A stretch of DNA of 64,000 nucleotides, taken from assembly GCF_036174265.1 (NCBI RefSeq), contig NZ_CP108055.1, positions 3,348,001 to 3,412,000 on the forward strand, in the 5' to 3' direction. Source of the stretch: Streptomyces sp. NBC_00285. Lineage in GTDB: Bacteria; Actinomycetota; Actinomycetes; Streptomycetales; Streptomycetaceae. The notes beneath the pieces are model-generated. The model did not search any database. It worked only from the letters and a program-made list of their open reading frames with translations, and was not told the DNA's origin. This document shows, piece by piece, positions 1 to 10,103 of this stretch (positions are counted from its first letter, which is position 1; each line of letters opens with the position of its first letter). The position numbers and the translations under genes are program-made.

Positions 1-834
1 CTCACTCCGGGCCACGAGTGGTCCGGGACGGTCGAGGCGGTGGGGACCGGTGTGCCTTCAACTCTCGTAGGCCGCAAGGTCGTCGGCGAGGGCTTCCGCA
101 ACTGCCAGGTGTGCGACCGCTGCCACGCGGGCGAGACGACCCTGTGCAGCGCCGGGTACGAGGAGACCGGGTTCACCCACCCGGGCGCGATGGCCGCCAC
201 CCTCACCCTGCCTGCACGTCTGCTCCATGTCCTGTCCGACAACGCCGACCTTACCGCCGCGGCTCTGCTGGAGCCGGCGGCCTGTGTCGCGGCCGCCGCA
301 CTGAAGGCGAACGCCCTGCCCGGCGAGCGCGTGGCCGTCGTGGGCACGGGAACGCTCGGGATGTTCGCCATCCAGTTCCTGAAGGCGGCTTCGCCGGGCG
401 AGCTGCTCGTGGTGGGGACGCGGCACGACCGGGCCGATCTCTCGAAGGCCTTCGGTGCCAGCGACTTCCGCACCAGGGACCAGGAGCTCCCCGACGGCTT
501 CGACGTCGTCATCGAGACCGCCGGGTCCGCGTCGGCCGCGCGCACCGGTGCCGGTCTGCTGCGGCGCGGCGGACGTCTGGTCCTGACGGGCATCCCGGCA
601 GCGGGCGCCGAGGGTCTGGACCCCACGGACCTGGTTGTACGACAACTGGAGGTGCAGACCGTCTTCGGGGCCCCGCCGGGCGCCTGGGCGCACACGGTGC
701 GGGTGTTCGGGGCCGGTCTGCTCGATCCGCTGCCACTGATCACCCACGAGCTGCCGCTCGACGGGTTCCACGAGGCGATCGAACTGGTCGGGTCCGGTGA
801 TCCGATGGTGGGCAAGGTGCTGCTCCGCCCATAG
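1..834 (+). CDS. Zinc-dependent alcohol/sugar dehydrogenase (MDR family), 5'-truncated by window edge
   Basis: Medium-chain dehydrogenase/reductase that would oxidise a polyol, sugar or alcohol with NAD(P)+. The frame is open from base 1 and begins inside the catalytic domain at PGHEWSG, where the His-Glu pair belongs to the zinc/GroES-like fold. The structural-zinc loop NCQVCDRCHAGETTLC supplies four Cys. The Rossmann segment VAVVGTGTLGMFAIQFLKA is followed by a typical nucleotide-binding half. The N-terminal part lies outside the window. Its position upstream of a U32-like gene and a sugar ABC transporter suggests a sugar or sugar-alcohol substrate, but the substrate cannot be read from the sequence. 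A strong hairpin follows the stop. Confidence 0.85.
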   Translation, partial: LTPGHEWSGTVEAVGTGVPSTLVGRKVVGEGFRNCQVCDRCHAGETTLCSAGYEETGFTHPGAMAATLTLPARLLHVLSDNADLTAAALLEPAACVAAAALKANALPGERVAVVGTGTLGMFAIQFLKAASPGELLVVGTRHDRADLSKAFGASDFRTRDQELPDGFDVVIETAGSASAARTGAGLLRRGGRLVLTGIPAAGAEGLDPTDLVVRQLEVQTVFGAPPGAWAHTVRVFGAGLLDPLPLITHELPLDGFHEAIELVGSGDPMVGKVLLRP

Positions 835-841
835 CCGTACG

Positions 842-874
842 CCGGTGCGGGGTGACCTGACCACCCCGCACCGG
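842..874 (+). terminator. Rho-independent-type hairpin after the dehydrogenase gene
   Basis: A perfect 13-bp inverted repeat (842-854 with 862-874) with a 7-nt loop lies 7 nt after the dehydrogenase stop codon. There is no clear T-tract, as is usual for Streptomyces terminators. Confidence 0.7.
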
Positions 875-942
875 TGTACACCCAGCCCCGCACGACCTGA
901 GCCGCGAACCTTGTCCGAGATACCGAACCAGAAGGAAAGCTT

Positions 943-1914
943 GTGACGACCGACGCTTCCGCCCCGGCGGCCCGCCGACCCGGCGAGCAGGCCCTCGCCG
1001 CTCTCGGCCTGGGCGCGCCCGCACTCGACCCCGCCGACGCCTCGCCGCACACCTTCCCCGGCGGCGGCCGCTGGCGCACCGAGATCCCCTCGTGCGAGGG
1101 CCCGGAAGCGCTGGCCGTCGTCCTGGAGGAAGCCGGGCGCCTCGACGTGCCGATCCACCGGATCAGCCAGGGCAGCGGCATCTGGATGCTGACCGACTCC
1201 GAGATCACCGAGATGGTCAAGGCCACCGGTGAACGCGACGTCGAGCTCTGCCTGTTCACCGGCCCGCGCGGCACCTGGGACATCGGCGCCTCGGCGCGCA
1301 CCGACTCAGGCGGCGCGGGACTCAGGGCCAGAGGTCACGACGCGGTGGCCGGCTGTGTCGAAGACGCCATCCGGGCAACCGAGTTGGGCGTGCAGTGCCT
1401 CCTCGTCGCCGACGAGGGCGTGCTGTGGACGCTGCACCGGGCGCGGGTCGCCGGCATCATCCCGGCCGACACCACACTGAAGTTGAGCGCGCTCGTCGGA
1501 CCCGTCAACCCGGCCGCGTTCGCGGTGTACGAGCAGCTGGGCGCCGACTCCCTGAACGTGCCGAGCGATCTGACGCTCGATCACCTCACCGAGATCCGGC
1601 GGGTGTCGGCCGCTCCCATGGACATGTACATCGAGGCCCCCGACGATCTCGGCGGCTATGTACGGATGTACGAGGTCGCCGAGCTCATCCGGCGCGGCGC
1701 ACCGCTGTACCTGAAGTTCGGCCTGTCCAAGACCCCGGGGATCTACCCGTACGGTCACCACCTGCGCGACCTGACCCTGAGCACGGCCCGGGAGCGGGTA
1801 CGGCGCGGTCGGCTCGCCCTGGACCTGCTCGCGCGGCACGGGGCGGACGGCGACATGGCGCCGCTCGGTTCGCGGCTGCCGGGTGATCTGAAGCGTTTCG
1901 AAACACCCTCATAA
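943..1914 (+). CDS. TIM-barrel protein of the peptidase U32-like family, sugar-locus associated
   Basis: 323 aa, GTG start with GAAGGAAAG a few bases upstream. The protein has alternating strand/helix character (for example [15 protein letters not shown] and [14 protein letters not shown]) consistent with a (beta/alpha)8 barrel, and resembles actinobacterial proteins usually labelled U32 family peptidase. No protease catalytic residues can be assigned, so the peptidase label is only a family name. It sits between a sugar-type dehydrogenase and a ChvE-type ABC transporter, so a role in sugar metabolism or regulation is inferred, not shown. The function is unknown. Confidence 0.6.
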   Translation: MTTDASAPAARRPGEQALAALGLGAPALDPADASPHTFPGGGRWRTEIPSCEGPEALAVVLEEAGRLDVPIHRISQGSGIWMLTDSEITEMVKATGERDVELCLFTGPRGTWDIGASARTDSGGAGLRARGHDAVAGCVEDAIRATELGVQCLLVADEGVLWTLHRARVAGIIPADTTLKLSALVGPVNPAAFAVYEQLGADSLNVPSDLTLDHLTEIRRVSAAPMDMYIEAPDDLGGYVRMYEVAELIRRGAPLYLKFGLSKTPGIYPYGHHLRDLTLSTARERVRRGRLALDLLARHGADGDMAPLGSRLPGDLKRFETPS

Positions 1915-1922
1915 CGTTTCGG
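1895..1922. promoter_or_regulatory. Candidate operator (LacI/ROK-like palindrome) before the sugar ABC operon
   Basis: A 10-bp perfect palindrome GTTTCGAAAC (1895-1904) overlaps the end of the U32-like gene. A related half site, AACGTTTCGG (1913-1922), follows 8 nt later. Both lie upstream of the binding-protein gene at 2055. CG-centred palindromes of this kind are typical of LacI-family operators. No regulator gene for it is in the window, so the assignment is tentative. Confidence 0.35.
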
Positions 1923-2054
1923 ACAGACTCCCTTACAGAAGTCGACGCAGTCGCTCAGAATCACACACTCTTCTCTCGGTCGGAGCCCACACCTCCCTCC
2001 CGGAGCGCACCACCCGACAAGACACAGCCTGTCCCGACATCAAGGATGATGATC

Positions 2055-3161
2055 ATGCGTACACGTCGTGCCGCACTCACCGCCATAGCCGGCGCGGCCT
2101 CCCTCGCCCTGACCCTGTCCGCCTGCGGCCAGGACAGCGAAGGCGGCAGCAAGTCGTCGACCGACGGCGCCAAGGGAGGCACCATCGGCATCGCGATGCC
2201 GACCAAGTCCTCCGAGCGCTGGATCGCCGACGGCAACAACGTCGTCAAGAACCTCCAGTCCAAGGGCTACAAGACCAAGCTGGTCTACGGCGAGGACGAC
2301 CCCGACCAGCAGGTCAACCAGATCGAGAACCTGATCACGCAGGGCGTCAAGGGCCTGATCGTCGCGGCCATCGACAACAAGTCCCTGAACAACGTGCTCC
2401 AGCAGGCCGCCGACGCCAAGATCCCGGTGATCGCCTACGACCGTCTGATCCTCGGCACGAAGAACGTCGACTACTACGCGTCCTTCGACAACACCAAGGT
2501 CGGCGAGCTCCAGGCCAGCTACATCGTCGACAAGCTCGGTCTGAAGTCCGGCAAGGGCCCCTTCAACATCGAGCTGTTCGCCGGCTCCAACGACGACAAC
2601 AACACCAAGTACTTCTTCAACGGCGCGATGAGCGTGCTGCAGCCGTACATCGACAGCAAGAAGCTCGTCGTCAAGTCCGGCCAGACCAAGATCAACCAGG
2701 TCACCACGCTGCGCTGGGACGGTGCCACCGCGCAGAAGCGCATGGAGGACATCCTCACCTCCACCTACGGCAGCGGCAGGGTCGACGCGGTCCTTTCGCC
2801 GTACGACGGCATCTCCATCGGCATCATCGCCGCGCTGAAGTCGGACGGCTACGGCTCCGCGAGCAAGCCGCTCCCGGTCATCACCGGCCAGGACGCCGAG
2901 CTCGCCTCGGTGAAGTCGATCATCTCGGGCCAGCAGACGCAGACCGTCTACAAGGACACCCGCAAGCTCGCCGAGGTCGCCTCGGCCATGGTGGACGACG
3001 TCCTGAAGGGCAAGAAGCCCGAGGTCAACGACACCAAGACGTACGACAACGGTGCCAAGGTCGTCCCCGCCTACCTGCTGCAGCCGGTGAGCGTCGACAA
3101 GAGCAACTACACCAAGGAACTGGTCGACACCGGCTACTACAAGGCCGGCGAGCTCAAGTAG
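2055..3161 (+). CDS. Sugar ABC transporter substrate-binding lipoprotein (ChvE/XylF type)
   Basis: Extracellular monosaccharide-binding protein delivering sugar to the ABC importer encoded next. The N-terminus [13 protein letters not shown] is followed by a hydrophobic run and the lipobox LSAC, so it is a lipoprotein. The mature part has the periplasmic-binding-protein type I fold with motifs close to ChvE/XylF ([24 protein letters not shown]). An upstream in-frame ATG exists at 2046, but AAGG at 2042-2045 is correctly spaced only for ATG 2055. It is followed by the ATPase and permease genes. Such systems carry xylose, arabinose, glucose or galactose, and the specificity is not determined here. 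Confidence 0.9.
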   Translation: MRTRRAALTAIAGAASLALTLSACGQDSEGGSKSSTDGAKGGTIGIAMPTKSSERWIADGNNVVKNLQSKGYKTKLVYGEDDPDQQVNQIENLITQGVKGLIVAAIDNKSLNNVLQQAADAKIPVIAYDRLILGTKNVDYYASFDNTKVGELQASYIVDKLGLKSGKGPFNIELFAGSNDDNNTKYFFNGAMSVLQPYIDSKKLVVKSGQTKINQVTTLRWDGATAQKRMEDILTSTYGSGRVDAVLSPYDGISIGIIAALKSDGYGSASKPLPVITGQDAELASVKSIISGQQTQTVYKDTRKLAEVASAMVDDVLKGKKPEVNDTKTYDNGAKVVPAYLLQPVSVDKSNYTKELVDTGYYKAGELK

Positions 3162-3202
3162 TCAGCCCTGTCGGACCACTCCTCTGATTGAAAGGCACGA
3201 CC

Positions 3203-4753
3203 ATGGCGGGACCCGTCCTGGAAATGCGCTCGATCGTCAAGACCTTTCCCGGCGTCAAAGCGCTGTCGGACGTCACACTGACCGTCCGTCAGGGCGAGGT
3301 CCATGCCATCTGCGGTGAGAACGGCGCCGGAAAGTCCACCTTGATGAAGGTGCTCTCCGGCGTCCATCCGCACGGCACGTACGAGGGCGACATCCTCTTC
3401 GAGGGAGACATCGTCTCCTTCAAGGACATCCGAGCGAGCGAGCAGCACGGCATCGTGATCATCCATCAGGAACTGGCCCTGGTGCCGTTCCTGTCGATCG
3501 CGGAGAACATCTTCCTCGGCAACGAACACGCCTCGGGCGGGTTCATCAACTGGAACGAGACGCTCAAGCACGCCACCGAACTGCTGCGCCGGGTGGGTCT
3601 GTCCGACCACCCCGAGACCCGGATCACCGACATCGGTGTCGGAAAGCAGCAGCTGGTGGAGATCGCCAAGGCGCTCTCGAAGAAGGTGAAGCTCCTCATC
3701 CTGGACGAGCCGACCGCGGCTCTGAACGACGAGGACAGCGGCAAACTCCTGGATCTCATCCTGGAGTTGAAGAAGCAGGGCATCACCTCGATCATCATCT
3801 CCCACAAGCTCAACGAGATCCGCCGGGTCGCCGACTCGGTGACGATCATCCGCGACGGGAAGTCCATCGAGACCCTCGACGTGAAGGCCCCGGAGACCAC
3901 CGAGGACCGGATCATCACGGGCATGGTCGGCCGCGACCTCGACCACCGCTTCCCCGACCGCACTCCGTACGAGGGCGAGACGGACGCGGCCCCCGCCCTG
4001 GAGATCCGCAACTGGACGGTCCACCACCCGATCGACCAGACCCGCAAGGTGGTCGACGACGTGTCGATCGACGTGCGGCGTGGCGAGATCGTCGGCATCG
4101 CGGGCCTGATGGGCGCGGGGCGTACCGAACTCGCGATGAGCGTGTTCGGGCGCACCTACGGCCGGCACGCGGGCGGCACGGTCCTCAAGGACGGCAAGGA
4201 GATCCGTACGAAGACCGTCGCGGAGGCGGTCGGGCACGGCATCGCGTACGTCACCGAGGACCGCAAGCACTACGGCCTCAACCTCATCGACAACATCAAC
4301 CGCAACATCTCGCTGACCGCCCTGGACAAGGTGGCCAAGTACGGTGTGGTCGACGAGCACGAGGAGCGGAAGGTCGCCGAACGCTTCCGCAAGTCGATGA
4401 ACATCAAGGCGCCGACCGTGTTCGAGACGGTGGGCCGGCTGTCCGGCGGCAACCAGCAGAAGGTCGTCCTCAGCAAGTGGATCTTCGCCGGGCCGGACAT
4501 CCTGATCCTGGACGAGCCGACCCGCGGTATCGACGTGGGCGCCAAGTACGAGATCTACACGGTCATCGACCAACTGGCCGCCGAGGGCAAGGCGGTCGTC
4601 TTCATCTCCTCCGAGCTGCCGGAACTGCTCGGCATGTGCGACCGCATCTACACCATGTCCGCCGGGCGGCTGACGGGTGAGGTCTCGCGGGCCGAGGCCA
4701 CGCAGGAAGTGTTGATGCGCCAGATGACGAAGGACAAAGAGGTAACCCGATGA
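3203..4753 (+). CDS. Sugar ABC transporter ATP-binding protein with two ABC domains (MmsA/GguA/XylG type)
   Basis: 516 aa ATPase energising monosaccharide uptake. The first ABC domain has Walker [10 protein letters not shown] (about residue 35) and Walker [12 protein letters not shown]. The second has the degenerate Walker [11 protein letters not shown], signature LSGGNQQKV and Walker [13 protein letters not shown], which is the usual pattern of the CUT2 class. GAAAGG lies 8 nt before ATG 3203; an in-frame TTG at 3188 has no spacing for a ribosome site. The stop overlaps the permease start by 4 nt (ATGA), so the two are translationally coupled. Confidence 0.93.
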   Translation: MAGPVLEMRSIVKTFPGVKALSDVTLTVRQGEVHAICGENGAGKSTLMKVLSGVHPHGTYEGDILFEGDIVSFKDIRASEQHGIVIIHQELALVPFLSIAENIFLGNEHASGGFINWNETLKHATELLRRVGLSDHPETRITDIGVGKQQLVEIAKALSKKVKLLILDEPTAALNDEDSGKLLDLILELKKQGITSIIISHKLNEIRRVADSVTIIRDGKSIETLDVKAPETTEDRIITGMVGRDLDHRFPDRTPYEGETDAAPALEIRNWTVHHPIDQTRKVVDDVSIDVRRGEIVGIAGLMGAGRTELAMSVFGRTYGRHAGGTVLKDGKEIRTKTVAEAVGHGIAYVTEDRKHYGLNLIDNINRNISLTALDKVAKYGVVDEHEERKVAERFRKSMNIKAPTVFETVGRLSGGNQQKVVLSKWIFAGPDILILDEPTRGIDVGAKYEIYTVIDQLAAEGKAVVFISSELPELLGMCDRIYTMSAGRLTGEVSRAEATQEVLMRQMTKDKEVTR

Positions 4754-5994
4754 GCACCGATGTGAGCAAGATCCCGGCGTCGGCGCCGCCCGGCAAGAGC
4801 GGGGACCAGGCTTCCGACGGCGGCCTGCTGCAGCTGATGCTGAACGGCCTGCGCCGCAACATGCGGCAGTACGGCATGCTGATCGCGCTCGGCCTGATCG
4901 TCGCGCTGTTCGCGGTGTGGACCGACGGCGACCTGCTGCTGCCGCGCAACATCTCCAACCTGGTGCTCCAGAACAGCTACATCCTGATCCTCGCGATCGG
5001 CATGATGCTGGTGATCATCGCGGGGCACATCGACCTGTCGGTCGGATCGCTGACCGCGTTCGTCGGAGCGTTCGCCGCCGTGCTGACGGTCCAGCACGAC
5101 GTGGCCTGGCCGATCGCACTGGTGCTGACGCTCGTGGTCGGCGCGGTCGCGGGCTCGGTCCAGGGCTATCTGATCGCGTATCTCGGCATACCGTCGTTCA
5201 TCGTCACCCTGGCGGGCATGCTGCTCTTCCGCGGTCTGACGGAGATCCTCCTGGAGGGCCAGACCCTCGGCCCGTTCCCGGACGGTCTGCAGAAGCTCGG
5301 CAACGGCTTCCTGCCCGCGGTCGGCCCGGACACCAACTACCACAACCTCACCCTGCTGCTGGGCTTCGCGCTGCTGGCCTTCGTGGTCTACCAGGAGGTC
5401 CGCGACCGCAAGCGCCAGCAGGAGTTCGCGCTCGACGTGCTGCCCAGGAACGCCTTCCTGCTGAAGCTCGTCGCGATCGCCGCCGCGGTCCTCGCGGTCA
5501 CGATGCTGCTCGCCAGCTACCAGGGCGCGCCGATCATCCTGCTCGTCCTCGGTGTGCTGGTGGTCGGCTACGGCTACGTCATGCGCAACGCGGTCTTCGG
5601 CCGGCACATCTACGCGATCGGCGGCAACCTGCCGGCGGCCAAGCTGTCCGGCGTCAAGGACAAGAAGGTCACCTTCCTCGTCTTCCTCAACATGGGCGTG
5701 CTCGCGGCCCTGGCGGGTCTGGTGGTCGCCGCCCGTCTGAACGCGGCCTCCCCGAAGGCGGGTCTGAACTTCGAACTCGAGGCGATCGCCTCGTCGTTCA
5801 TCGGTGGCGCGTCCATGAGCGGCGGTGTGGGAACCGTCCTCGGCGCGATCATCGGTGGCCTGGTCCTCGGTGTGCTGAACAACGGCATGAACCTCCTCAG
5901 CGTCGGCACCGACTGGCAGCAGGTCATCAAGGGTCTCGCCCTGCTGGCCGCGGTCGGGTTCGACGTGTGGAACAAGCGCAAGTCCGGCTCTTAG
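4750..5994 (+). CDS. Sugar ABC transporter permease (CUT2 class, GguB/XylH type)
   Basis: 414 aa integral membrane protein that forms the channel of the importer together with the preceding ATPase and binding lipoprotein. A short cytoplasmic N-terminus is followed by about ten hydrophobic segments. The family motif [12 protein letters not shown] near residue 295 and a later Gly-rich stretch ([17 protein letters not shown]) match ribose/xylose-type permeases. The start overlaps the ATPase stop. A 14-bp hairpin after the stop probably ends the operon or attenuates read-through into galM. Confidence 0.93.
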   Translation: MSTDVSKIPASAPPGKSGDQASDGGLLQLMLNGLRRNMRQYGMLIALGLIVALFAVWTDGDLLLPRNISNLVLQNSYILILAIGMMLVIIAGHIDLSVGSLTAFVGAFAAVLTVQHDVAWPIALVLTLVVGAVAGSVQGYLIAYLGIPSFIVTLAGMLLFRGLTEILLEGQTLGPFPDGLQKLGNGFLPAVGPDTNYHNLTLLLGFALLAFVVYQEVRDRKRQQEFALDVLPRNAFLLKLVAIAAAVLAVTMLLASYQGAPIILLVLGVLVVGYGYVMRNAVFGRHIYAIGGNLPAAKLSGVKDKKVTFLVFLNMGVLAALAGLVVAARLNAASPKAGLNFELEAIASSFIGGASMSGGVGTVLGAIIGGLVLGVLNNGMNLLSVGTDWQQVIKGLALLAAVGFDVWNKRKSGS

Positions 5995-6020
5995 CAGCCG
6001 GTTCGCAGACAGGTCGTACC

Positions 6021-6057
6021 GAAGGGTCCCGCGGGCAGCCCGTCCGCGGGACCCTTC
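6021..6057 (+). terminator. Strong hairpin between ABC permease and galM
   Basis: Perfect 14-bp inverted repeat (6021-6034 with 6044-6057) with a 9-nt loop, in the 99-bp gap after the permease gene. Confidence 0.75.
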
Positions 6058-6093
6058 GTCCTCCCACCCCAAGGCCACGGAGGCAGGAACCCG

Positions 6094-7140
6094 GTGAAGG
6101 AACTGTTCGGCACGCTCGCCGACGGGACGAAGGTCCACCGCTGGTCGCTGGAGAACGGCGGCACACGACTGAAGGTCCTGTCCTACGGCGGGATCGTGCA
6201 GTGCCTGGAGGTCCCCGACCGGGACGGCCGGTACGCCAACGTCTGCCTCGGCTTCGGCAGCGTCGAGGAGTACGTCGACTCCAGCCCGTACTTCGGGGCG
6301 CTGATCGGGCGCTACGGCAACCGCATCGGCAAGGGCGCCTTCGCCCTGGACGGCGAGACCTACCAACTGTCCGTCGACGACGGCGAGAACAGCCTGCACG
6401 GCGGCGCCCAGGGCTTCGACAGGCGCGTGTGGGATGTCGAGCCGTTCACCGAGGGCACCGACGTCGGCCTGCACCTGTACTACACGTCCACCGACGGCGA
6501 GATGGGCTACCCGGGCACCCTCAGGGTGAAGGTGACGTACACCCTCACCCGGCACGGCGAGTGGCGCATCGACTACGCGGCCACCACCGACAGGGCCACC
6601 GTCGTCAACCTCACCCACCACCTGTACTGGAACCTCGGCGGCGAGGGCACCGGCACGATCGAGGACCACGAGCTGGAGATCGCCGCGTCCCGCTACACGC
6701 CCACCGACCCGGGTCTGATCCCCACCGGTGAGCTCGCCAAGGTCTCGGGCACCCCCTTCGACTTCCGCGAGGGCAAGCCGATCGGCCGGGACCTCAGGGC
6801 CGGCCACCCGCAGCAGATCCTCGCCAAGGGCTACGACCACAACTGGGTCCTGGACAAGGGCGTCACCGCGGAGCCCGAGCACGTGGCGACCCTGCGCGAC
6901 CCGTCGTCGGGCCGCACGCTGCGGATCTCCACCGCCGAGCCGGGACTGCAGTTCTACTCGGGCAACTTCCTCGACGGCACCCTTACCGGCACCGGCGGCC
7001 GCACCTACCGCCAGGGCGACGCGCTGTGCCTGGAGACACAGCACTTCCCGGACGCCCCGAACCACCCGTCGTTCCCGTCCACGGTGCTGCGCCCGGGCCG
7101 GACATACCGTACGACAACGGTCCACTCGTTCGGTGCCTGA
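6094..7140 (+). CDS. galM: Aldose 1-epimerase (mutarotase)
   Basis: 348 aa, the normal length of GalM. It interconverts alpha and beta anomers of aldoses such as galactose, glucose, xylose or arabinose in the cytoplasm. Family motifs visible are GRYGNRIGKGAF, NSLHGG (the His here is one of the conserved catalytic-site residues), VVNLTHHLYWNL and the C-terminal LCLETQHFPDAPNH, whose Glu is the expected general base. GTG start with GGAGGCAGG 6-14 nt upstream. It follows the sugar ABC genes in the same direction, which fits anomer conversion of the imported sugar. Confidence 0.93.
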   Translation: MKELFGTLADGTKVHRWSLENGGTRLKVLSYGGIVQCLEVPDRDGRYANVCLGFGSVEEYVDSSPYFGALIGRYGNRIGKGAFALDGETYQLSVDDGENSLHGGAQGFDRRVWDVEPFTEGTDVGLHLYYTSTDGEMGYPGTLRVKVTYTLTRHGEWRIDYAATTDRATVVNLTHHLYWNLGGEGTGTIEDHELEIAASRYTPTDPGLIPTGELAKVSGTPFDFREGKPIGRDLRAGHPQQILAKGYDHNWVLDKGVTAEPEHVATLRDPSSGRTLRISTAEPGLQFYSGNFLDGTLTGTGGRTYRQGDALCLETQHFPDAPNHPSFPSTVLRPGRTYRTTTVHSFGA

Positions 7141-7315
7141 CCTGGTGAGATGACGGGCCCTACCCCGTGGTTCCCGAACTCACACTTCTTTCACACCCGT
7201 TGAACAGCGCCACGCGGATTTCCGTATGGAGAGGTGGCCCGTGCTCCCCCGCGCGGGCCACCCAATGACGACGGACCCGGTCGTCCCCGCCGGGTCCGCC
7301 CCATACGGAGGTTCG

Positions 7316-9058
7316 ATGGCCGACAACGTCACCTCGTTGTTCCGCAGCACTTCTGCGCACAGCCCGTCCATGGCGGCGCTGGCGCGTGAGGGCGGAGACG
7401 GGACGGGGCCGGTGGACTTCTGTATCCCCTGCAATCCCTATTTTCCCACCCCGGCGATGATGGACACCATGGCCTCGCGGCTGAAGGACATCATCACGTA
7501 CTACCCCAGCAGCGCCGACACGATCACCGCCGAGCTGTGCAACCTGCTCCAACTCCCGCCGCAGGCCGTGGCGATGGGCAACGGCTCCACCGAACTGATC
7601 ACCTGGATCGACCACCTGCTGGTCCGCGAGTCCCTCGCCATACCGGTCCCCACCTTCGGCCGCTGGACCGACCAGCCGATGGAGACCGGCAAGCGGGTCG
7701 ACATGTTCCCGCTCCAGGAGTCCAGCGGCTTCGCCCTGGACCTCGCGCAGTACGCCGAGTTCATCCGCACCCGGGGCACGCGGGTCGCGGTCATCTGCAA
7801 CCCGAACAACCCCGACGGCGGCTTCCTGCACAAGCACGCGCTGGTGCAGTTCATGGACGCCATGGCCGATCTCGACCTCATCGTCATCGACGAGTCGTTC
7901 CTGGAGTTCGCCGACGCGGAGCAGGAGCCCTCGGTCGTCCAGGAGGCGATGATCCGGCCGAACGTCATCGTCCTGCGCAGCCTCGGCAAGAACTTCGGCC
8001 TGCACGGCATCCGCTTCGGCTACATGGTCGCCAACCCCTCCCTGGCCGGCCGGGTCCGCTCGATGCTGCCGAAGTGGAACCTCAACGCCTTCGCCGAGTA
8101 CGTGGTGTTCATGCTCAAGGAGCACGGCGCCGAGTACGCGCAGAGTCTGCACCAGGTCCGCCGGGACCGCCTCGACATGGCGAGCCAGCTCTCCCAGCTG
8201 CCCGGGCTGACCGTCTACCCCTCGCAGGGGAACTTCCTCTTCGTGCGCCTGCCCGTGGGCGCCGAAGGCACCGTGGTCCGGGACCGGATGCTCACCGAGC
8301 ACCGCATCCTCGTCCGCGAGTGCGGCAACAAGATCGGATCCTCCAGCCGCTTCCTGCGGCTCGTGGTGCGCCCCCAGGTGGATGTGCGTCGCCTGGTGTC
8401 CGGCCTGGAACAGGTGCTCTACGGGACCAGGAGGGGAGCCGTCGTGCCCGAGCTCGCTCAAGGGACCAGCTACAGCTCGGGTACGGCGGCAGTGGACCGC
8501 CTCGTCGGCCAGACCAACGGGGCCGGCATGCAGGGCCTCGCGGCGATGGCCGTCGGCGGCGGTGGGATGGGCATGCCGATGGCGATGCCGACGCCGATGT
8601 CGGCACCTCAGCCGGTGCAGATGCCGGTCGCCGTGGCCTCGGCCCAGTCGGACGGGATGGGGATGGGCATGGTGGGCATGCCGATGGCGATGCCGACGCC
8701 GATGTCGGCGCCTCAGCCGGTGCAGATGCCGGTCGCCGTGGCCTCGGCACAGTCGGACGGAATGGGGATGGTGGGCATGCCGATGGCGATGGCGGCGGCA
8801 GCACCCGCACCTCCTCCGGCCCCCGCCCCGATGCCCCCTGCTCCAATGCCCATGGCTCCGGCCCCGATGCCCTTCGCCGCGCCGAGCGGGCCGACCCCGC
8901 CGGGGGTTCCGGCCCGTGGCGGGCTCACGGCCGCGCAGGTGCGTGGCATGACCGCACCGGCGGCGGGCGTACCGCAGGAGTTGTCCGCGGCGCCCGCCAC
9001 CGGGTGGCCCAACGCGCAGAGCTGGCCGAACGCGGCGGGGATGGGCCAGACGGGATAG
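7316..9058 (+). CDS. PLP-dependent aminotransferase (class I/II, HisC-like) with Met/Pro-rich repeat tail
   Basis: 580 aa, about 200 longer than a normal class I/II aminotransferase. Residues 1-370 or so carry the fold: CNPNNPDGG (substrate/PLP binding), VIDESFLEF (Asp to the pyridine nitrogen) and SLGKNFGLHGIRFGY, whose Lys should form the PLP Schiff base. From about residue 415 the protein becomes low-complexity, with two near-identical 35-residue units starting MGMPMAMPTPMSAPQPVQ and a third partial copy, then an Ala/Pro/Met tail. In-frame ATGs at 7226 and 7265 also exist. GGAGG at 7307-7311 favours 7316, although the spacing is short. The substrate is unknown; the histidinol-phosphate aminotransferase likeness is only family level. 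Confidence 0.85.
   Translation: MADNVTSLFRSTSAHSPSMAALAREGGDGTGPVDFCIPCNPYFPTPAMMDTMASRLKDIITYYPSSADTITAELCNLLQLPPQAVAMGNGSTELITWIDHLLVRESLAIPVPTFGRWTDQPMETGKRVDMFPLQESSGFALDLAQYAEFIRTRGTRVAVICNPNNPDGGFLHKHALVQFMDAMADLDLIVIDESFLEFADAEQEPSVVQEAMIRPNVIVLRSLGKNFGLHGIRFGYMVANPSLAGRVRSMLPKWNLNAFAEYVVFMLKEHGAEYAQSLHQVRRDRLDMASQLSQLPGLTVYPSQGNFLFVRLPVGAEGTVVRDRMLTEHRILVRECGNKIGSSSRFLRLVVRPQVDVRRLVSGLEQVLYGTRRGAVVPELAQGTSYSSGTAAVDRLVGQTNGAGMQGLAAMAVGGGGMGMPMAMPTPMSAPQPVQMPVAVASAQSDGMGMGMVGMPMAMPTPMSAPQPVQMPVAVASAQSDGMGMVGMPMAMAAAAPAPPPAPAPMPPAPMPMAPAPMPFAAPSGPTPPGVPARGGLTAAQVRGMTAPAAGVPQELSAAPATGWPNAQSWPNAAGMGQTG
8571..8790 (+). repeat. Intragenic 105-bp tandem repeats encoding Met-rich tail
   Basis: Two nearly identical units begin at GCATGCCGATGGCGATGCCG, positions 8571 and 8676 (period 105 bp, 35 codons). 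A third copy begins at 8775 after a 99-bp unit and decays after about 15 bp. The reading frame is preserved across all units, so the repeat expands the coding sequence without a frameshift. Confidence 0.9.
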
Positions 9059-9091
9059 CCCGCGCCCGGACGCGACAGGCTCGCGACGAAG

Positions 9092-9123
9092 GGCCTCCGG
9101 CAAGGTCTCCCCCGCCGGAGGCC
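9092..9123. terminator. Bidirectional hairpin between convergent genes
   Basis: Perfect 10-bp inverted repeat (9092-9101 with 9114-9123) and 12-nt loop between the aminotransferase stop (9058) and the PRPP synthetase stop (9129), serving both strands. Confidence 0.7.
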
Positions 9124-9128
9124 GTCCG

Positions 9129-10103
9129 TCACAGCTCGTCGAGGAGGCTGGTCACCGAGCCGTTCTCGAAGATCTCCCGGATGGCGTGCGAGATCAGCGG
9201 TGCGACCGACAGGACCTCGACCTTGTCCAGGCCGGTCGCGCCGGCCGTGGGCAGGGTGTCGGTGAAGACGAACCGGCTGACCCGGGAGTTCTTCAACCGG
9301 TCCACCGCGGGCCCGGACAGGATGCCGTGCGTGGCCGCCACGATGACGTCCTCGGCGCCGTTCGCGTACAGCGCGTCCGCCGCCGCACAGATCGTGCCCG
9401 CCGTGTCGACCATGTCGTCCACCAGGACGCACACCCTCCCCGCGACCTCGCCGACCACCTCATGCACGCTGACCTGGTGGGCCACGTCCTTGTCCCTCTT
9501 CTTGTGGACGATGGCCAGCGGCGCGCCGAGCCGGTCGCACCACCGGTCGGCGACCCGGACCCGGCCGGCGTCCGGGGAGACCACCGTCAGCCGCTCCCGG
9601 TCGGTTCCCGCCGCGATGTGGTCGGCGAGGGTGGGCAGGGCGAAGAGATGGTCCATGGGGCCGTCGAAGAACCCCACGATCTGGTCGGTGTGCAGGTCGA
9701 TCGTGATGACCCGGTCGGCACCGGCGGCGCTCAGCAGGTCCGCGACCAGCCGGGCCGAGATGGGCTCCCGGCCCTTGTGCTTCTTGTCCTGCCGCGAGTA
9801 GCCGTAGAACGGCGCGACGACGGTGACGCTGCGGGCCGAGGCCCGTTTCAGCGCGTCGATCATGATGAGCTGTTCCATGATCCACGTGTTGATGGGCGCC
9901 GTGTGGGACTGCGTGACGAAGCAGTCCGCACCGCGGACCGACTCCTCGAAGCGGACGTAGATCTCCCCGTTGGCGAAGTCCCGTGCCTGGGTGGGCACCA
10001 GGCGGGTGCCGAGTTCCCGGGCGATGCGGGCGGCGAGGTCGGGGTGGGCCCGGCCGGAGAACAGGAGCATCTCCCGCCGGGCGCCACGGGTCACGGAGGT
10101 CAC
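9129..10103 (-). CDS. prs: Ribose-phosphate pyrophosphokinase (PRPP synthetase)
   Basis: 324 aa, the normal family length. It converts ribose 5-phosphate and ATP to PRPP in the cytoplasm. Signature segments are FANGEIYVRFEESVRG, RQDKKHKGREPISA (ATP loop), VITIDLHTDQIVGFFD (metal/R5P region) and the PRPP loop VLVDDMVDTAGT. The GTG start overlaps the stop of the upstream flavin reductase by 4 nt, so it is co-translated within the C-nucleoside-like cluster. It is unlikely to be the housekeeping copy, given its context. PRPP would feed the uracil phosphoribosyltransferase in the same block (inference). Confidence 0.92.
   Translation of the reverse strand: MTSVTRGARREMLLFSGRAHPDLAARIARELGTRLVPTQARDFANGEIYVRFEESVRGADCFVTQSHTAPINTWIMEQLIMIDALKRASARSVTVVAPFYGYSRQDKKHKGREPISARLVADLLSAAGADRVITIDLHTDQIVGFFDGPMDHLFALPTLADHIAAGTDRERLTVVSPDAGRVRVADRWCDRLGAPLAIVHKKRDKDVAHQVSVHEVVGEVAGRVCVLVDDMVDTAGTICAAADALYANGAEDVIVAATHGILSGPAVDRLKNSRVSRFVFTDTLPTAGATGLDKVEVLSVAPLISHAIREIFENGSVTSLLDEL

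Noticed and set aside
3137..4573. Long minus-strand open frame opposite the sugar ABC ATPase
   Set aside because: It is the complement shadow of a well-supported ABC ATPase and has no start site, no family likeness and biased Asp/Val/Arg composition.
4648..7125. 825-codon minus-strand open frame opposite the permease and galM
   Set aside because: Shadow of the permease and aldose epimerase genes. The translation is repetitive Asp/Gln/Val/Arg text typical of antisense high-GC frames.
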